Below, one piece after another: positions 1 through 6,536 of a stretch of 64,000 nucleotides of DNA (position 1 is its first letter; each line of letters starts with the position of its first letter). The position numbers were made by a program, and so were the translations under genes. The notes under the pieces were generated by a model. It worked only from the letters and a program-made list of their open reading frames with translations. It did no database searches and had not been told where the DNA came from. Source of the DNA: a virus; the IMG/VR virus record IMGVR_UViG_3300037264_003921, positions 1-64,000 of that record; one strand, written 5' to 3'.

Positions 1-46
1 TTGCTCGGTTATCGACCGAGTGTCCTAGCTTCTGGACGACCAGTGC
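1..46 (-). tRNA. tRNA-Ile(GAT), cut by window edge
   Basis: The 5' acceptor strand, D arm (GTCC/GGAC stem) and anticodon arm (CTCGG/CCGAG) are visible; the 3' half lies outside the window. The loop TCGATAA puts GAT at 34-36, so Ile is inferred. Position 33 is C instead of the near-universal T, so the call is less certain than its neighbours. Confidence 0.55.
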
Positions 47-54
47 ATTAATGT

Positions 55-130
55 TGGAGCGGCTAACGGGATGCGCGCCCGTGCTTAAACCATGGCAAGG
101 TTTCGTGCTACTAAGCTACACCATAGCCGC
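55..130 (-). tRNA. tRNA-Gly(GCC)
   Basis: Full cloverleaf with acceptor GCGGCTA/TAGCCGC, anticodon loop TTGCCAT and encoded CCA. The T-loop CGCGCAT lacks the usual TTC start but keeps C56, a deviation shared by several tRNAs of this cluster. Confidence 0.85.
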
Positions 131-131
131 A

Positions 132-217
132 TGGCGGAAGATTATCGGATCGAACGATCAGCCTTTCAGCTGGCCTGGGGTTCAAGCCCAGTTAGGAACC
201 ATTTCCTACAACCTTCC
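132..217 (-). tRNA. tRNA-Ser(TGA)
   Basis: Class II tRNA of 86 nt: acceptor GGAAGGT/ATCTTCC, D stem TAGG/CCTA, anticodon loop CTTGAAC, long variable arm, T-loop TTCGATC, encoded CCA. Its first base is also the last base of the TAG stop of the NADAR gene, so the two share one transcript. Confidence 0.9.
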
Positions 218-645
218 TAATGTTTCATTAAACTAGTTCTGATTTCCATCAAAATTTTACCAAGCCAATTCTCTCCAACACCTCTACATTGACCCCAGAA
301 ACGGTCTCCCCATGTATTTCCTTCAATCAGCTCAGCATCACTTGTCAACAATAATTTCTTTTCCAAATCTGGATATTTTGTAAATTTTTGTTTAACTAAT
401 TCACGCATCACATCAATCTTTATGACATCCCAGTCATCACGTAATGTCACACCGCGCCCCAATCTCTTTGCCTTGCCTGGAGTTGCAGCCATTTTTATGA
501 CTTCGTGTTCTAATGGATCTAGAGTTTTAGCTGCTTGATATGCGTGTTCCGTAGAAGGAAAGATTACACCACTGTATTCAATTTCAACTGGGTAAAAATT
601 AGAAAGAAAATCATATTGCCCACGGAACAAATCAATTACAGCCAC
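217..645 (-). CDS. NADAR family protein (YbiA-like)
   Basis: 142-residue protein that is almost one NADAR (DUF1768) domain. The family marks are the N-terminal FRGQYDFLSNFYP, the segment FPSTEHAYQAAK near residue 30, and NTWGDRFWGQ near 110. NADAR proteins are N-glycosidase-type enzymes. YbiA acts on a riboflavin intermediate, and other members remove ADP-ribose from nucleic acid or protein in NAD-linked conflict systems. The start is GTG at 645 after a GGGG ribosome site, because the overlapping ATG is out of frame. It overlaps the HAD gene by 10 nt and ends on the first base of tRNA-Ser. Family call is firm; the substrate is not visible. Confidence 0.88.
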   Translation of the reverse strand: MAVIDLFRGQYDFLSNFYPVEIEYSGVIFPSTEHAYQAAKTLDPLEHEVIKMAATPGKAKRLGRGVTLRDDWDVIKIDVMRELVKQKFTKYPDLEKKLLLTSDAELIEGNTWGDRFWGQCRGVGENWLGKILMEIRTSLMKH

Positions 646-980
646 ATTCCCCTCTTAAAATTGCCATTGTTCCTAATCTTAAATACAGCAACGGAGTCAG
701 GGATTGATGCTATAAATTCATCCATATCCTCAAATAAGACTTTTATGTTATTGTCAACACAAATTTTACCCTTATCAGACCAGTCGTTTGCATAATGAAT
801 TTTTTCAAATTTCGAAATTCCAAATTTATCCAAATCTGATATGGTCTCTTCATGCCAACTAGGATCCCTTCCTGTTATTATATGAATTTCAAAAATGTCA
901 GATCTTATTAATGTGGAAAAAAATTCAGGATAGTCAGTGATGGTGCCATCTATATCGACACCGACCTTCATTTTGTTCAT
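636..980 (-). CDS. HAD-like phosphatase/nucleotidase
   Basis: 114 residues. The N-terminus carries the HAD motif I VDIDGTI (DxDGT, nucleophile and acid Asp) at residues 8-14. IITGRD near 35 fits motif II (S/T). ICVDNNIKVLFEDM fits the late acidic segment. It is a short cap-less HAD protein like phage 5'(3')-deoxyribonucleotidase or small nucleotidase families. The start at 980 overlaps the stop of the kinase-like gene as ATGA, so translation is probably coupled. Substrate unknown; it could serve nucleotide turnover or protein or sugar dephosphorylation. Confidence 0.75.
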   Translation of the reverse strand: MNKMKVGVDIDGTITDYPEFFSTLIRSDIFEIHIITGRDPSWHEETISDLDKFGISKFEKIHYANDWSDKGKICVDNNIKVLFEDMDEFIASIPDSVAVFKIRNNGNFKRGMWL

Positions 981-1612
981 AGTCCTATTATATCAATATG
1001 TGAAAACGCAGAATCAAGTCTATTTTCAAGTTTTATTACACTAAGTTTATGTTTTTCAACATCACCACCACCAACATCAATGATCTTATAGATCCCGTTC
1101 GATTGCACTACATTATCGGAATGCAAATCAAAATATCCTACCCCCTCATCACGAATCCATTGCATCCCATCTAACAATTGCTTAAATGCATTGTTCTTTG
1201 TCTTATCATAGTGTGCTTTTAATTGACTGACAATTTCGTCTGTGTCATTTGGTAATGCATCTAAAGTTCTCTTGAGGTCAGGGTCTGTCAATGGTTTCCC
1301 GCCATATTCTTGTAATATTACAAATAAATCTAGATCACCTATTTTGTAAACTCTATAGTATGCTGCAACATTTGGATGTCTTTTACTAATTAGACTGGCA
1401 GCTGCATTTGCTTCATTATTATCAATAGTCAATTTAAAAACAAATCCGCCTGATAATAACCAAGCATAACCCATATCCCCATGACCAATAAAATTGTTGA
1501 GATCTACATTGAATTCTCTTTCAATAGTTGACGCTATTTTATCAATGCTAGCCAATTTGTCATTGTCCAGCAAACTAACAAGATCCTCAAGTGCTGATCG
1601 TAGTGAAGACAT
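977..1612 (-). CDS. Protein kinase-like fold protein
   Basis: 211 residues with the landmarks of a kinase fold in order: glycine loop GHGDMGYAW (43-51), candidate ATP lysine K60 in FVFKLTID, E67, hinge region VILQEYGG near 98-105, catalytic loop FDLHSDNVV with D162 and N167, and metal Asp in IIDVGG near 179, where DFG has become DVG. The C-lobe is very short. It resembles small bacterial and phage Ser/Thr or aminoglycoside-type kinases rather than a full eukaryotic-like kinase. It sits directly upstream of a HAD phosphatase and a NADAR gene. The start context AAAAATAATATATG lacks a clear Shine-Dalgarno. Activity is inferred. Confidence 0.65.
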   Translation of the reverse strand: MSSLRSALEDLVSLLDNDKLASIDKIASTIEREFNVDLNNFIGHGDMGYAWLLSGGFVFKLTIDNNEANAAASLISKRHPNVAAYYRVYKIGDLDLFVILQEYGGKPLTDPDLKRTLDALPNDTDEIVSQLKAHYDKTKNNAFKQLLDGMQWIRDEGVGYFDLHSDNVVQSNGIYKIIDVGGGDVEKHKLSVIKLENRLDSAFSHIDIIGL

Positions 1613-1625
1613 ATATTATTTTTAT

Positions 1626-1709
1626 CGGAAGGTGGAGGTGTTGATCCCCATACTCTTCAGTACCATCTTGTTTCGAGCAAGCGATGAACTCCCGTTCATT
1701 TCACCTTCC
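1626..1709 (-). tRNA. tRNA-Ser(CGA), no encoded CCA
   Basis: Acceptor GGAAGGT/ACCTTCC is perfect, the anticodon loop is CTCGAAA, and there is a long variable arm as in serine tRNAs. The T-stem has one mismatch and the D arm is atypical (ATGAAC/GTTCAT). CCA is not encoded, unlike most neighbours, so host or phage CCA addition would be needed. It may be a decaying copy. Confidence 0.6.
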
Positions 1710-1805
1710 ATAATCAAATCCAAATTTAACCATTAAAAATATCAAAACACAAGCTATAATTATAATGTTCACATACAACATATCATTATTTGGTCGTTCT
1801 GACAT
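1701..1805 (-). CDS. Tiny membrane protein (34 aa)
   Basis: Short frame starting MSERPNNDMLYVN, then a single hydrophobic span (NIIIIACVLIFLMVKFGF) and ending DYGR. It starts in the context AAAAAATATTATG seen at other small genes of the island. Its last codons overlap the 5' end of the tRNA-Ser(CGA) gene. No family recognised; it could be chance, but a clean transmembrane segment with a charged N-terminus argues for a gene. Confidence 0.38.
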   Translation of the reverse strand: MSERPNNDMLYVNIIIIACVLIFLMVKFGFDYGR

Positions 1806-1821
1806 AATATTTTTTAAATAC

Positions 1822-1895
1822 TGGAGCTAACGAGCGGAATCAAACCGCTGCTTCATCATTACCAATGATGGGGTCTGTCACTAACCTACGCTAGC
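1822..1895 (-). tRNA. tRNA-Thr(GGT)
   Basis: 74 nt cloverleaf: acceptor GCTAGCG/CGTTAGC, D stem GGTT/GACC, anticodon stem CATCA/TGATG with loop TTGGTAA, T-stem GCGG/CCGC, encoded CCA. Confidence 0.9.
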
Positions 1896-1898
1896 GAT

Positions 1899-1976
1899 TG
1901 GGGTGGCTGGCGGGACTCGCACCCGTTAATAGCCTGGGTCACAGCCAGGCGGCTCGACTCTTTGCCTTCAACCACC
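1899..1976 (-). tRNA. tRNA-His(GTG)
   Basis: Acceptor GGTGGTT/AGCCACC, anticodon stem CCTGG/CCAGG with loop CTGTGAC, T-loop TGCGAGT, discriminator C and encoded CCA. It begins 6 nt upstream of the tmRNA 3' end on the plus-strand map. Confidence 0.9.
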
Positions 1977-1982
1977 GTATTT

Positions 1983-2329
1983 TGGTGGAGCCGGAGGCGT
2001 GTTTCAGCCTCGTCCTATGATTCATCCTCAGTGACATCTACGCATATAGGCTGCGCTAATTCTTGAAATCGTCTCAGGAGCAGCCAGCTTCAACGATTTT
2101 ATAGCTTCGAATTATGTCGACATCTATCATTCGAAGCACTAAAAGATGTCCATCCGATGTTTTAACGTCTCATGTAATTATCGGAGTCATTACAATCGAC
2201 GTAGCGTTAAGCCGCTAAAGCAAGAGGTGTCTTGCCGTTTGTGTTTTCGATCTCGTATTAACGCGGCCTCGAGATCAACCGCGATGCGCAGTCATCCGAT
2301 TTAGATCCATAGTCGAATCTATCGGCCCC
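1983..2329 (-). ncRNA. ssrA: Transfer-messenger RNA (tmRNA)
   Basis: 347-nt tmRNA for trans-translation, which rescues stalled ribosomes and tags the nascent chain. The tRNA-like ends pair as GGGGCCG/CGGCTCC, followed by ACCA. The T-arm stem GAGGC/GCCTC lies next to the acceptor. The tag frame at 2207-2248 reads ENTNGKTPLALAA and ends in TAA. The C-terminal LALAA is the usual ClpXP-type degron end. The resume codon appears to be GAA (Glu), or the codon before it. The gene is one-piece and sits between tRNA-His and tRNA-Tyr, so it is probably processed from the same transcript. It could replace or compete with host ssrA late in infection. Confidence 0.93.
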
Positions 2330-2338
2330 AAATATTAG

Positions 2339-2430
2339 TGGTGAGCGTAGAGGGATTCGAACCCACAAACCCGAAGGTGGCAATTTTACAGATTGTTGAA
2401 CTCTTTGGCCCAGCCCTGTTCAGTACGCTC
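2339..2430 (-). tRNA. tRNA-Tyr(GTA)
   Basis: Class II tRNA of 92 nt: acceptor GAGCGTA/TACGCTC, D stem GAAC/GTTC, anticodon loop CTGTAAA, long variable arm, T-loop TTCGAAT, encoded CCA. Confidence 0.88.
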
Positions 2431-2770
2431 AATCAATTTGATAGTGAACTATAACATAAAATTCTGAATTATACGGAAGTGGCCCACTAACAGATACGTC
2501 GATCACTTTAATATTGTTGTCATCGATCCACTTATTGATTTGCTTCTCAATTTCTTTGATCGTGCCAACAAACATTTTAATATGGCTTTTTGGTTCTGGT
2601 TTTGATTCTGGTAGATTCGGTGACGATATGATGACTGGTGTAGGCTCAATAACAATACACGACTTGTCATCATTCAATGCGGTGATCACAAACATAGTGA
2701 TCACAACAATAGATGAAGGTATAAAGAAACCAAGAAAGCCACCAAACAGAAGTTTAAACATACATTTCAT
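2429..2770 (-). CDS. Single-span membrane protein, unknown
   Basis: 113 residues. Residues 5-32 form one hydrophobic segment after MKCMFK, followed by a Pro/Lys-rich linker (PESKPEPKS near 55) and a C-terminal domain of about 50 residues (KMFVGTIKEIEKQI to VIVHYQID) that would face the periplasm or exterior. No family recognised. The start lies in the motif AAAAATATTATATG, which also precedes the plus-strand gene at 8947. The stop overlaps the 5' end of tRNA-Tyr by two bases. Confidence 0.6.
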   Translation of the reverse strand: MKCMFKLLFGGFLGFFIPSSIVVITMFVITALNDDKSCIVIEPTPVIISSPNLPESKPEPKSHIKMFVGTIKEIEKQINKWIDDNNIKVIDVSVSGPLPYNSEFYVIVHYQID

Positions 2771-2781
2771 ATAATATTTTT
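2768..2781 (-). promoter_or_regulatory. AT-rich start-context motif
   Basis: AAAAATATTATATG, with the final ATG as start codon of the 2429-2770 gene. The same 14-mer stands at 8936-8949 on the other strand, and close variants precede the genes starting at 1612, 1805 and 13834. No Shine-Dalgarno is present. It may be a phage promoter -10 abutting the start or a special initiation signal; function is inferred. Confidence 0.35.
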
Positions 2782-3082
2782 GAGCACCTGCTGACCTCGC
2801 TTTTTGCTACAAATCGGCGTACTGGGAGCTTTAGTCGCGACATTAGCATCTGTTTATGGCTCCTCTCATCTTTCGATGGTACGGCTAACCCCACAAAGTC
2901 CGATAACGATCGTTATCGTGCGACACCGGCTAAGATATGCTCTTCTCTTACAGTGGTCATAACGGACATTATGCCCTGCCACTATAATAAGTCCCTACTG
3001 CTAATGGGAACGTTACGAAGAACTTTACTTGTACCCTTTTGGGCCGTTCTCCCATGGGCTTTCAGCGACAGACCAGGCACTC
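2782..3082 (-). ncRNA. Structured RNA of ~300 nt, unknown family
   Basis: A gene-free block between tRNA-Ala and the membrane gene folds as one closed domain. The ends pair over 9 bp with two G-U pairs (minus-strand bases of 3082-3074 with 2790-2782), then a second stem UCGCU/AGCGA (3068-3064 with 2801-2797). Inside are nested helices: cgttctccc/gggaacg (3053-3045 with 3012-3006) around CCC-AAAA-GGG, GTGG/CCAC (2982-2979 with 2956-2953), the palindrome hairpin at 2901-2918, CGTAC/GTACG (2883-2879 with 2822-2818) enclosing a GAAA-tetraloop hairpin (2867-2878), and GGAGC/GCTCC (2863-2859 with 2829-2825). I checked it by eye against RNase P, SRP, 6S and tmRNA and found no signature. Confidence 0.6.
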
Positions 3083-3087
3083 AAATT

Positions 3088-3159
3088 TGGACCCCATCGG
3101 TTATGCTCCGATTTCTCAGGCTTGCAAGGCCAGCATTCTACTGATTGAACTAGGAGCCC
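3088..3159 (-). tRNA. tRNA-Ala(TGC), no encoded CCA
   Basis: Acceptor GGGCTCC/GGGGTCC with G-T pairs, anticodon loop CTTGCAA, T-stem ATCGG/CCGAT with the variant loop AGCATAA. The 3' end has only the discriminator; CCA is not encoded. Confidence 0.78.
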
Positions 3160-3166
3160 TTAATAT

Positions 3167-3520
3167 TTAATTTGGTCTTTTTATAATCTTCTTATACATC
3201 CGTTTAGCATCTTGATCAATTTCTTCATTATATGAAGAAAAGTCACATAGGTGTCCAAAAACCAAATGACAATTATGGCCACCTTCACCACACAATGAGA
3301 TTAGATTAAGCGGATCTAGTTCAAGTTCAGGAAATAGATGAAATGGTTTTTTATGATGAACTTGAACATCATTGGTAGATCTACATACTACACATGCAGC
3401 ACAATGTTTGAGATGTTCACTACGAACCGCCCACCATTTCGAGTTTCTCTTTAGTTTAGCTTTCTTAATCGGTACATCTTGTGGCTTTCCGAATATAAGG
3501 CTCTTTATTTTATTAATCAT
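3167..3520 (-). CDS. HNH endonuclease
   Basis: 117 residues from ATG at 3520. A longer in-frame start exists but would run through tRNA-Ala(GGC), so it is rejected. The domain reads SKWWAVRSEHLKHCAACVVC, then VQVHHKKPFH (the HNH His pair), LDPLNLISLC and the late HNCHLVFGH. The C-x2-C pair and later Cys/His form the zinc site typical of small phage HNH nucleases. It lies free between tRNA genes, a common place for mobile endonucleases that spread with or into tRNA clusters. Confidence 0.82.
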   Translation of the reverse strand: MINKIKSLIFGKPQDVPIKKAKLKRNSKWWAVRSEHLKHCAACVVCRSTNDVQVHHKKPFHLFPELELDPLNLISLCGEGGHNCHLVFGHLCDFSSYNEEIDQDAKRMYKKIIKRPN

Positions 3521-3536
3521 ATTGTAGTTTTGGTGG

Positions 3537-3610
3537 TGGTGGAGCCACGCGGACTCGAACCGCGATTTTCTGAATGCCATTCAGATGTCCTTCCATTGGA
3601 CGATGACCCC
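3537..3610 (-). tRNA. tRNA-Ala(GGC)
   Basis: Acceptor GGGGTCA/TGGCTCC, D stem GTCC/GGAC, anticodon stem TCTGA/TCAGA with loop ATGGCAT, T-stem CGCGG/CCGCG with canonical loop TTCGAGT, encoded CCA. Confidence 0.88.
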
Positions 3611-3721
3611 ATGAGTAGATTGGTTCACAACCCACTGCATACCTACTCGAAGAGTTGAATTCAATGTCAACATTTCCAACTTCATCGTTGGTGTGTTAGT
3701 TACACTATCTTCATTCAATGT
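3611..3721 (-). other. Gene-free spacer with hairpins
   Basis: No tRNA or reading frame is supported. It contains GAGTAG/CTACTC closing an inner GGTT/AACC hairpin (about 3612-3640), and CCAAC/GTTGG with a 6-nt loop. These may be processing structures in the tRNA transcript. Confidence 0.4.
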
Positions 3722-3798
3722 TGGTCAGGGATGAAAGACTTGCACTTTCCGTCTCGTGAATCCGAGTCACGCGGCCCGCTATCTGACCTTATCCCTGA
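3722..3798 (-). tRNA. tRNA-Pro(CGG)
   Basis: Acceptor TCAGGGA/TCCCTGA, anticodon stem CGTGA/TCACG with loop CTCGGAT, T-stem GAAAG/CTTTC, encoded CCA. Position 37 is A, unusual for a proline tRNA. Confidence 0.85.
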
Positions 3799-3809
3799 TG
3801 GTCAATTAT

Positions 3810-3887
3810 TGGTCAGGATGACAGGATTTGAACCTGCACTCTTCCGGATCCAAACCGGACGCTTTACCAAGTTAAGCTACATCCTGA
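3810..3887 (-). tRNA. tRNA-Pro(TGG)
   Basis: Acceptor TCAGGAT/ATCCTGA, anticodon stem TCCGG/CCGGA with loop TTTGGAT, T-loop TTCAAAT, encoded CCA. Its acceptor resembles that of the preceding Pro(CGG) gene, suggesting a duplicated pair. Confidence 0.88.
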
Positions 3888-3897
3888 TACGGCAATT

Positions 3898-3973
3898 TGG
3901 TGGACGGTCCCGGTTACGCTCCGGGCTCTCTGCCTCTTCAGGGCAGCGCTTTCACTAGGTTAGCTAACCGTCC
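3898..3973 (-). tRNA. tRNA-Phe(GAA)
   Basis: Acceptor GGACGGT/ACCGTCC, anticodon stem CTGCC/GGCAG with loop CTGAAGA, T-stem CCCGG/CCGGG with variant loop AGCGTAA, encoded CCA. Confidence 0.9.
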
Positions 3974-3979
3974 AAATAA

Positions 3980-4053
3980 TGGTAGCAGGTCCGGGAACTG
4001 CCCCCGGCTTGATGTGGTTATGAACCACCCTAAGACACTTGCCTCCCACCTGC
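3980..4053 (-). tRNA. tRNA-Met(CAT)
   Basis: Acceptor GCAGGT/ACCTGC, anticodon loop TTCATAA, T-stem CCGGG/CCCGG, encoded CCA. The anticodon CAT could also be a lysidine-modified Ile tRNA; elongator Met is the simpler reading. Confidence 0.8.
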
Positions 4054-4067
4054 ATCGTGTATTTCAC

Positions 4068-4589
4068 TCATTGTTTCTTTTTAAATTCTATTTTATGCTT
4101 TTTGTCAAATCCCCATACTTCCATCGAGCCACATGTCCACTTGCCAGTTGGTATTTTTTTGCCATATTCAGCGTCAAGATCTTCCATGTACGCCAATGTA
4201 ACATGTGGTTTAAATTCAGGCCACGTATTCTCCCACTCCACTTTATGTTCATTAACGGATTTGACCAATTTATTACGCAATGAATGCAATCCAGATGATT
4301 TCACCTTTACAAATGCTACTTTTACACCGTCTTGGTTTTTTGGAAAATATCCAAGGCCATTAAGTTCACACTCAAACGGCTCAATATTCTCAGCCACTTC
4401 GTATGCAGATATGATGATTTTATCCTCCATGTCATAATCTTGGCTTCCAAGATATAGTGTCGTGATATGTGCTGGACTATCATCTTCCTTCAAAGTTGGA
4501 AATTTGCTATTAAGATCAGTTGGTAATTTAATAAAAATACCAACATGTTTAAGCTTCTTTTTTGCCTCGAAGAGTGATGATAATCTCAT
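4068..4589 (-). CDS. 2H phosphoesterase (2'-5' RNA ligase-like)
   Basis: 173 residues. Two HxT motifs define the 2H fold: HITTLYLG near residue 41 and HVTLAYM near 128, each supplying a catalytic His and Thr. The family includes 2'-5' RNA ligase, cyclic phosphodiesterases and the phage anti-CBASS nuclease Acb1, which cuts cyclic oligonucleotide signals. The N-terminus MRLSSLFE|A looks like a head-targeting leader ending in the (L/I)-x-E cut site of T4-type prohead proteases, so the enzyme may be packaged and injected. Substrate is inferred, not seen. An Acb1-like role, tRNA-end repair and cyclic-phosphate hydrolysis all remain possible. Confidence 0.82.
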   Translation of the reverse strand: MRLSSLFEAKKKLKHVGIFIKLPTDLNSKFPTLKEDDSPAHITTLYLGSQDYDMEDKIIISAYEVAENIEPFECELNGLGYFPKNQDGVKVAFVKVKSSGLHSLRNKLVKSVNEHKVEWENTWPEFKPHVTLAYMEDLDAEYGKKIPTGKWTCGSMEVWGFDKKHKIEFKKKQ

Positions 4590-4592
4590 ATG

Positions 4593-4904
4593 TTACCACT
4601 GATAATTTTTAGATTTAGAATACATTTTAATATCGTCAATTATTTTCGCGTCATTTAAATCATCTACATACCATGCTTTTTGATATTCAAATGGTGCACG
4701 ATTTTGTCTGTCTGCAAAAATCACACCATTAGCATCAGGTAACTTAGCATCATTTAAGATAAATGCATCATCACCATGAAAGCGACCACGATATTTGATA
4801 ATTTGCAATGGATAACCGTCAACTTCAATCCAATCACCAATTTTAACTGTTCGTCCATCTATTATAAATGAATCAACAGCCTCAAAAAGTGTCATTAATT
4901 TCAT
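4593..4904 (-). CDS. Unknown protein with LFEA leader
   Basis: 103 residues from ATG at 4904; longer in-frame starts would overlap tRNA-Gln(CTG). It begins MKLMTLFEAV, nearly the same leader as the 2H phosphoesterase just downstream, with the L-F-E|A motif of a T4-type prohead protease site. The rest is a small beta-rich domain with DGRTVKIGDWIEVDGYPL, which reads like a KOW/SH3-type barrel. No known family. The two leader-bearing genes are adjacent and may be co-packaged. Confidence 0.6.
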   Translation of the reverse strand: MKLMTLFEAVDSFIIDGRTVKIGDWIEVDGYPLQIIKYRGRFHGDDAFILNDAKLPDANGVIFADRQNRAPFEYQKAWYVDDLNDAKIIDDIKMYSKSKNYQW

Positions 4905-4954
4905 GCTGTATTTTTGTAAAAATCTAGAATTGATAATTATTAGATATTGAATTA

Positions 4955-5028
4955 TGGCTGGGATGCCTGGTAACGCTCCAGGTCCTATTATTTCAGAGAT
5001 AAGCGTGCAGCTTTTACACCACATCCCA
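4955..5028 (-). tRNA. tRNA-Gln(CTG)
   Basis: Acceptor TGGGATG/CATCCCA, anticodon loop CTCTGAA, T-stem CCTGG/CCAGG with variant loop AGCGTTA, encoded CCA. One mismatch in the anticodon stem. Confidence 0.85.
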
Positions 5029-5034
5029 AAATAT

Positions 5035-5108
5035 TGGCTGGGGTGAAAGGTACTGCCCCTTTGCTTACTGGTTCAAAGCCAGTCGCGCTACTTTTACACC
5101 ACACCCCA
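5035..5108 (-). tRNA. tRNA-Gln(TTG)
   Basis: Acceptor TGGGGTG/CACCCCA, anticodon stem ACTGG/CCAGT with loop CTTTGAA, encoded CCA. Strongly similar to the neighbouring Gln(CTG) gene, pointing to local duplication. Confidence 0.88.
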
Positions 5109-5109
5109 A

Positions 5110-5188
5110 TGGCAGCCTCGACGGGACTCGCACCCGCTAATATTCCTTCGTGACAGGAAGGTGGCTCGACTACTTTGCCCTCGAAGCT
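5110..5188 (-). tRNA. tRNA-Asp(GTC)
   Basis: Acceptor AGCTTCG/CGAGGCT with discriminator G and CCA, anticodon stem CCTTC/GAAGG with loop CTGTCAC, T-stem CGGG/CCCG with loop TGCGAGT. Confidence 0.85.
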
Positions 5189-5195
5189 ATAAGTT

Positions 5196-5274
5196 TACCA
5201 CTGAAAGGATTTGCACCTTCATGCTCTCGCGTCCGCTTTTAAGACGGATGTGTCTTCTATTTCACCACAGTGGC
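5196..5274 (-). tRNA. tRNA-Leu(TAA), no encoded CCA
   Basis: Acceptor GCCACTG/CAGTGGT, anticodon stem TCCGT/GCGGA with loop CTTAAAA, an extended variable region, T-loop TGCAAAT. No CCA follows the discriminator. Confidence 0.75.
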
Positions 5275-5283
5275 ATTTAATAT

Positions 5284-5364
5284 TGGTGGGCCGGGAAGGA
5301 CTTAAACCTCCGTCCTCCGTAAGTCTCTACGACCCACGGTGCTCTTTCTCTGAGCTACCGACCC
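5284..5364 (-). tRNA. tRNA with enlarged anticodon arm
   Basis: Acceptor GGGTCGG/CCGGCCC, D stem GCTC/GAGC, T-arm GGAGG-TTTAAGT-CCTTC and encoded CCA are all normal. The anticodon arm is not: CCGTG/TACGG closes a loop of about 13 nt, 6 longer than standard, so no anticodon can be assigned. It may be a tRNA with an insertion, a non-decoding tRNA-like RNA, or a decoy. Confidence 0.65.
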
Positions 5365-5365
5365 A

Positions 5366-5436
5366 TGGCAGACTGCCTCGATGCCGCCTCGAGCTGCAGG
5401 CGTTTGGAGTGCCCACCGATCACTGGATCGCAGTCT
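5366..5436 (-). tRNA. tRNA-Trp(CCA)
   Basis: Acceptor AGACTGC/GCAGTCT, anticodon loop CTCCAAA, T-stem CTCGA/TCGAG, encoded CCA. The D arm is short and irregular and the anticodon stem has a mismatch at its top, giving a 71-nt tRNA. Confidence 0.72.
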
Positions 5437-5443
5437 AAAAATT

Positions 5444-5623
5444 TTACTTGCTCGACTTCCAATAACGCTTCATTGCACGGCTAAGCTTCCGACGATGACT
5501 TGCCGATTCTGGTGAATCCCAATACTGTGTTAACGAACAAGACCGACTTTCATTAGCTTCATGCTTCTGTTCCCAGAAACGCTTCATCCCTCTACTACGT
5601 GCGCGATTCGCCGAATTAGTCAT
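5444..5623 (-). CDS. Small basic protein, NUMOD3-like motifs
   Basis: 59 residues with a strong ribosome site GGAGGT three bases before ATG at 5623. Very basic. Two similar segments, SRGMKRFWEQKH near residue 10 and HRRKLSRAMKRYWKS near the end, look like the short DNA-contact repeats (NUMOD3 type) found beside homing endonuclease domains. No nuclease domain is present, so it may be a remnant or a free nucleic-acid-binding peptide. It sits between two tRNA genes. Confidence 0.65.
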   Translation of the reverse strand: MTNSANRARSRGMKRFWEQKHEANESRSCSLTQYWDSPESASHRRKLSRAMKRYWKSSK

Positions 5624-5667
5624 ATTACCTCCAAATCACATCTTTAAATACACTTGGATATGATTTT

Positions 5668-5741
5668 TGGAGCGGATGGTCGGTAATGCTCCGACGTTTC
5701 TTGGTTGGAAGCCAAGAGTCTTACTATTAGACGACACCCGC
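5668..5741 (-). tRNA. tRNA-Gly(TCC)
   Basis: Acceptor GCGGGTG/CATCCGC, D stem GTCT/AGAC, anticodon stem CTTGG/CCAAG with loop CTTCCAA, T-stem GTCGG/CCGAC with variant loop AGCATTA, encoded CCA. First tRNA of the minus-strand cluster. Confidence 0.9.
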
Positions 5742-5753
5742 AATCCTGTCAGA

Positions 5754-5784
5754 GCCGGATAGGGCCGCGCTCGCCCTATCCGGC
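5754..5784. repeat. Inverted repeat, 12-bp stem, 7-nt loop
   Basis: GCCGGATAGGGC and GCCCTATCCGGC form a perfect 12-bp stem around CGCGCTC, just upstream of tRNA-Gly(TCC) in the minus direction. There is no T-run, so an intrinsic terminator is unlikely. Confidence 0.8.
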
Positions 5785-5910
5785 ACGCAATGTTAATCCC
5801 GTGATGAATATTCCCTACCCATCACAGGCATTTGCCTTTTCTTTCATGTTCTGCCCTAATTGTCAAATCCCATATCTCGTGTACTCCCGCACACAAGACT
5901 CTTTAAACGC

Positions 5911-5956
5911 ACGAGCCCCGCCTGCTCCTCATATCAGAGGCTCAAGCGGGGCTCGT
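5911..5956. repeat. Inverted repeat, 11-bp GC stem
   Basis: ACGAGCCCCGC (5911-5921) and GCGGGGCTCGT (5946-5956) pair perfectly. The 24-nt interior carries a second stem CCTC/GAGG. On plus it is followed by a weak T-rich stretch, so it may end rightward transcription. Confidence 0.75.
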
Positions 5957-6161
5957 TTACTTCTCTATTTGTGTGGTTTTCTTAAGCCCTCTGGCCTCCA
6001 ATATCGCAACCGCGATAAAACGGCGCGGTTGGTTGCTTAGGGTGATTAATCCCTAGCAATGTATCGACATGTGTCGACACAAGCCGCGTTTCGGACCAAA
6101 GACTTGATAACCTAATCATATTGACCTTATATACATTTGCACGAATTGCGTCAATTATTTA

Positions 6162-6479
6162 TTATAATTTATTAGATATAAAATGCAACAACACCATATA
6201 CCATTGAATAAAATGCCATAATGCCAATAATGCATATAGCCATACAAATAGCTTAACGATTAAAAACGCTTTGGATCCAATAAATGCCATTCGAGTCTTT
6301 TTATGTGACATTAAAGCGACTAAGAATAATAAAAGAGATATTTTTAATATTACAGCATTATGAAACCCAAGCGGATTTAATTCAATAAATAGCCCAGCAG
6401 TCACGCCAATTACGGTAGAAACAACATCAAAGACGTTTAATACAAAAAAAGCAACTAACCACCATCTATTATTTGCCAT
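6162..6479 (-). CDS. DUF5658-like membrane protein
   Basis: 105 residues from ATG at 6479, with AAGGA just upstream; earlier in-frame starts would overlap the plus-strand gene. Three to four hydrophobic spans. The segment LNVFDVVSTVIGV followed by IELNPLG near residues 15-40 matches the DUF5658 pattern (Asp/Thr in the first helix, then E-x-NP). Function of the family is unknown. It is transcribed towards the hairpin region and tRNA cluster. Confidence 0.65.
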   Translation of the reverse strand: MANNRWWLVAFFVLNVFDVVSTVIGVTAGLFIELNPLGFHNAVILKISLLLFLVALMSHKKTRMAFIGSKAFLIVKLFVWLYALLALWHFIQWYMVLLHFISNKL

Positions 6480-6536
6480 ATCCTTATTGTACACTCGAGA
6501 CAGCAAAAATAAATAAACTCGTTGATAGGAGATACA

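Larger units (their letters stand above)
5742..6110. other. GC-rich multi-hairpin region without genes
   Basis: About 370 nt at the upstream end of the minus-strand tRNA cluster with no supportable reading frame. It is clearly richer in G and C than its surroundings. It holds two long perfect stems (listed separately), a caaccgcg/cgcggttg hairpin near 6010-6035, TAGGG/CCCTA near 6038-6056 and a TGTCGACA palindrome near 6071. It could be a leader or processing region of the tRNA transcript, a replication or packaging site, or a structured RNA. Confidence 0.5.
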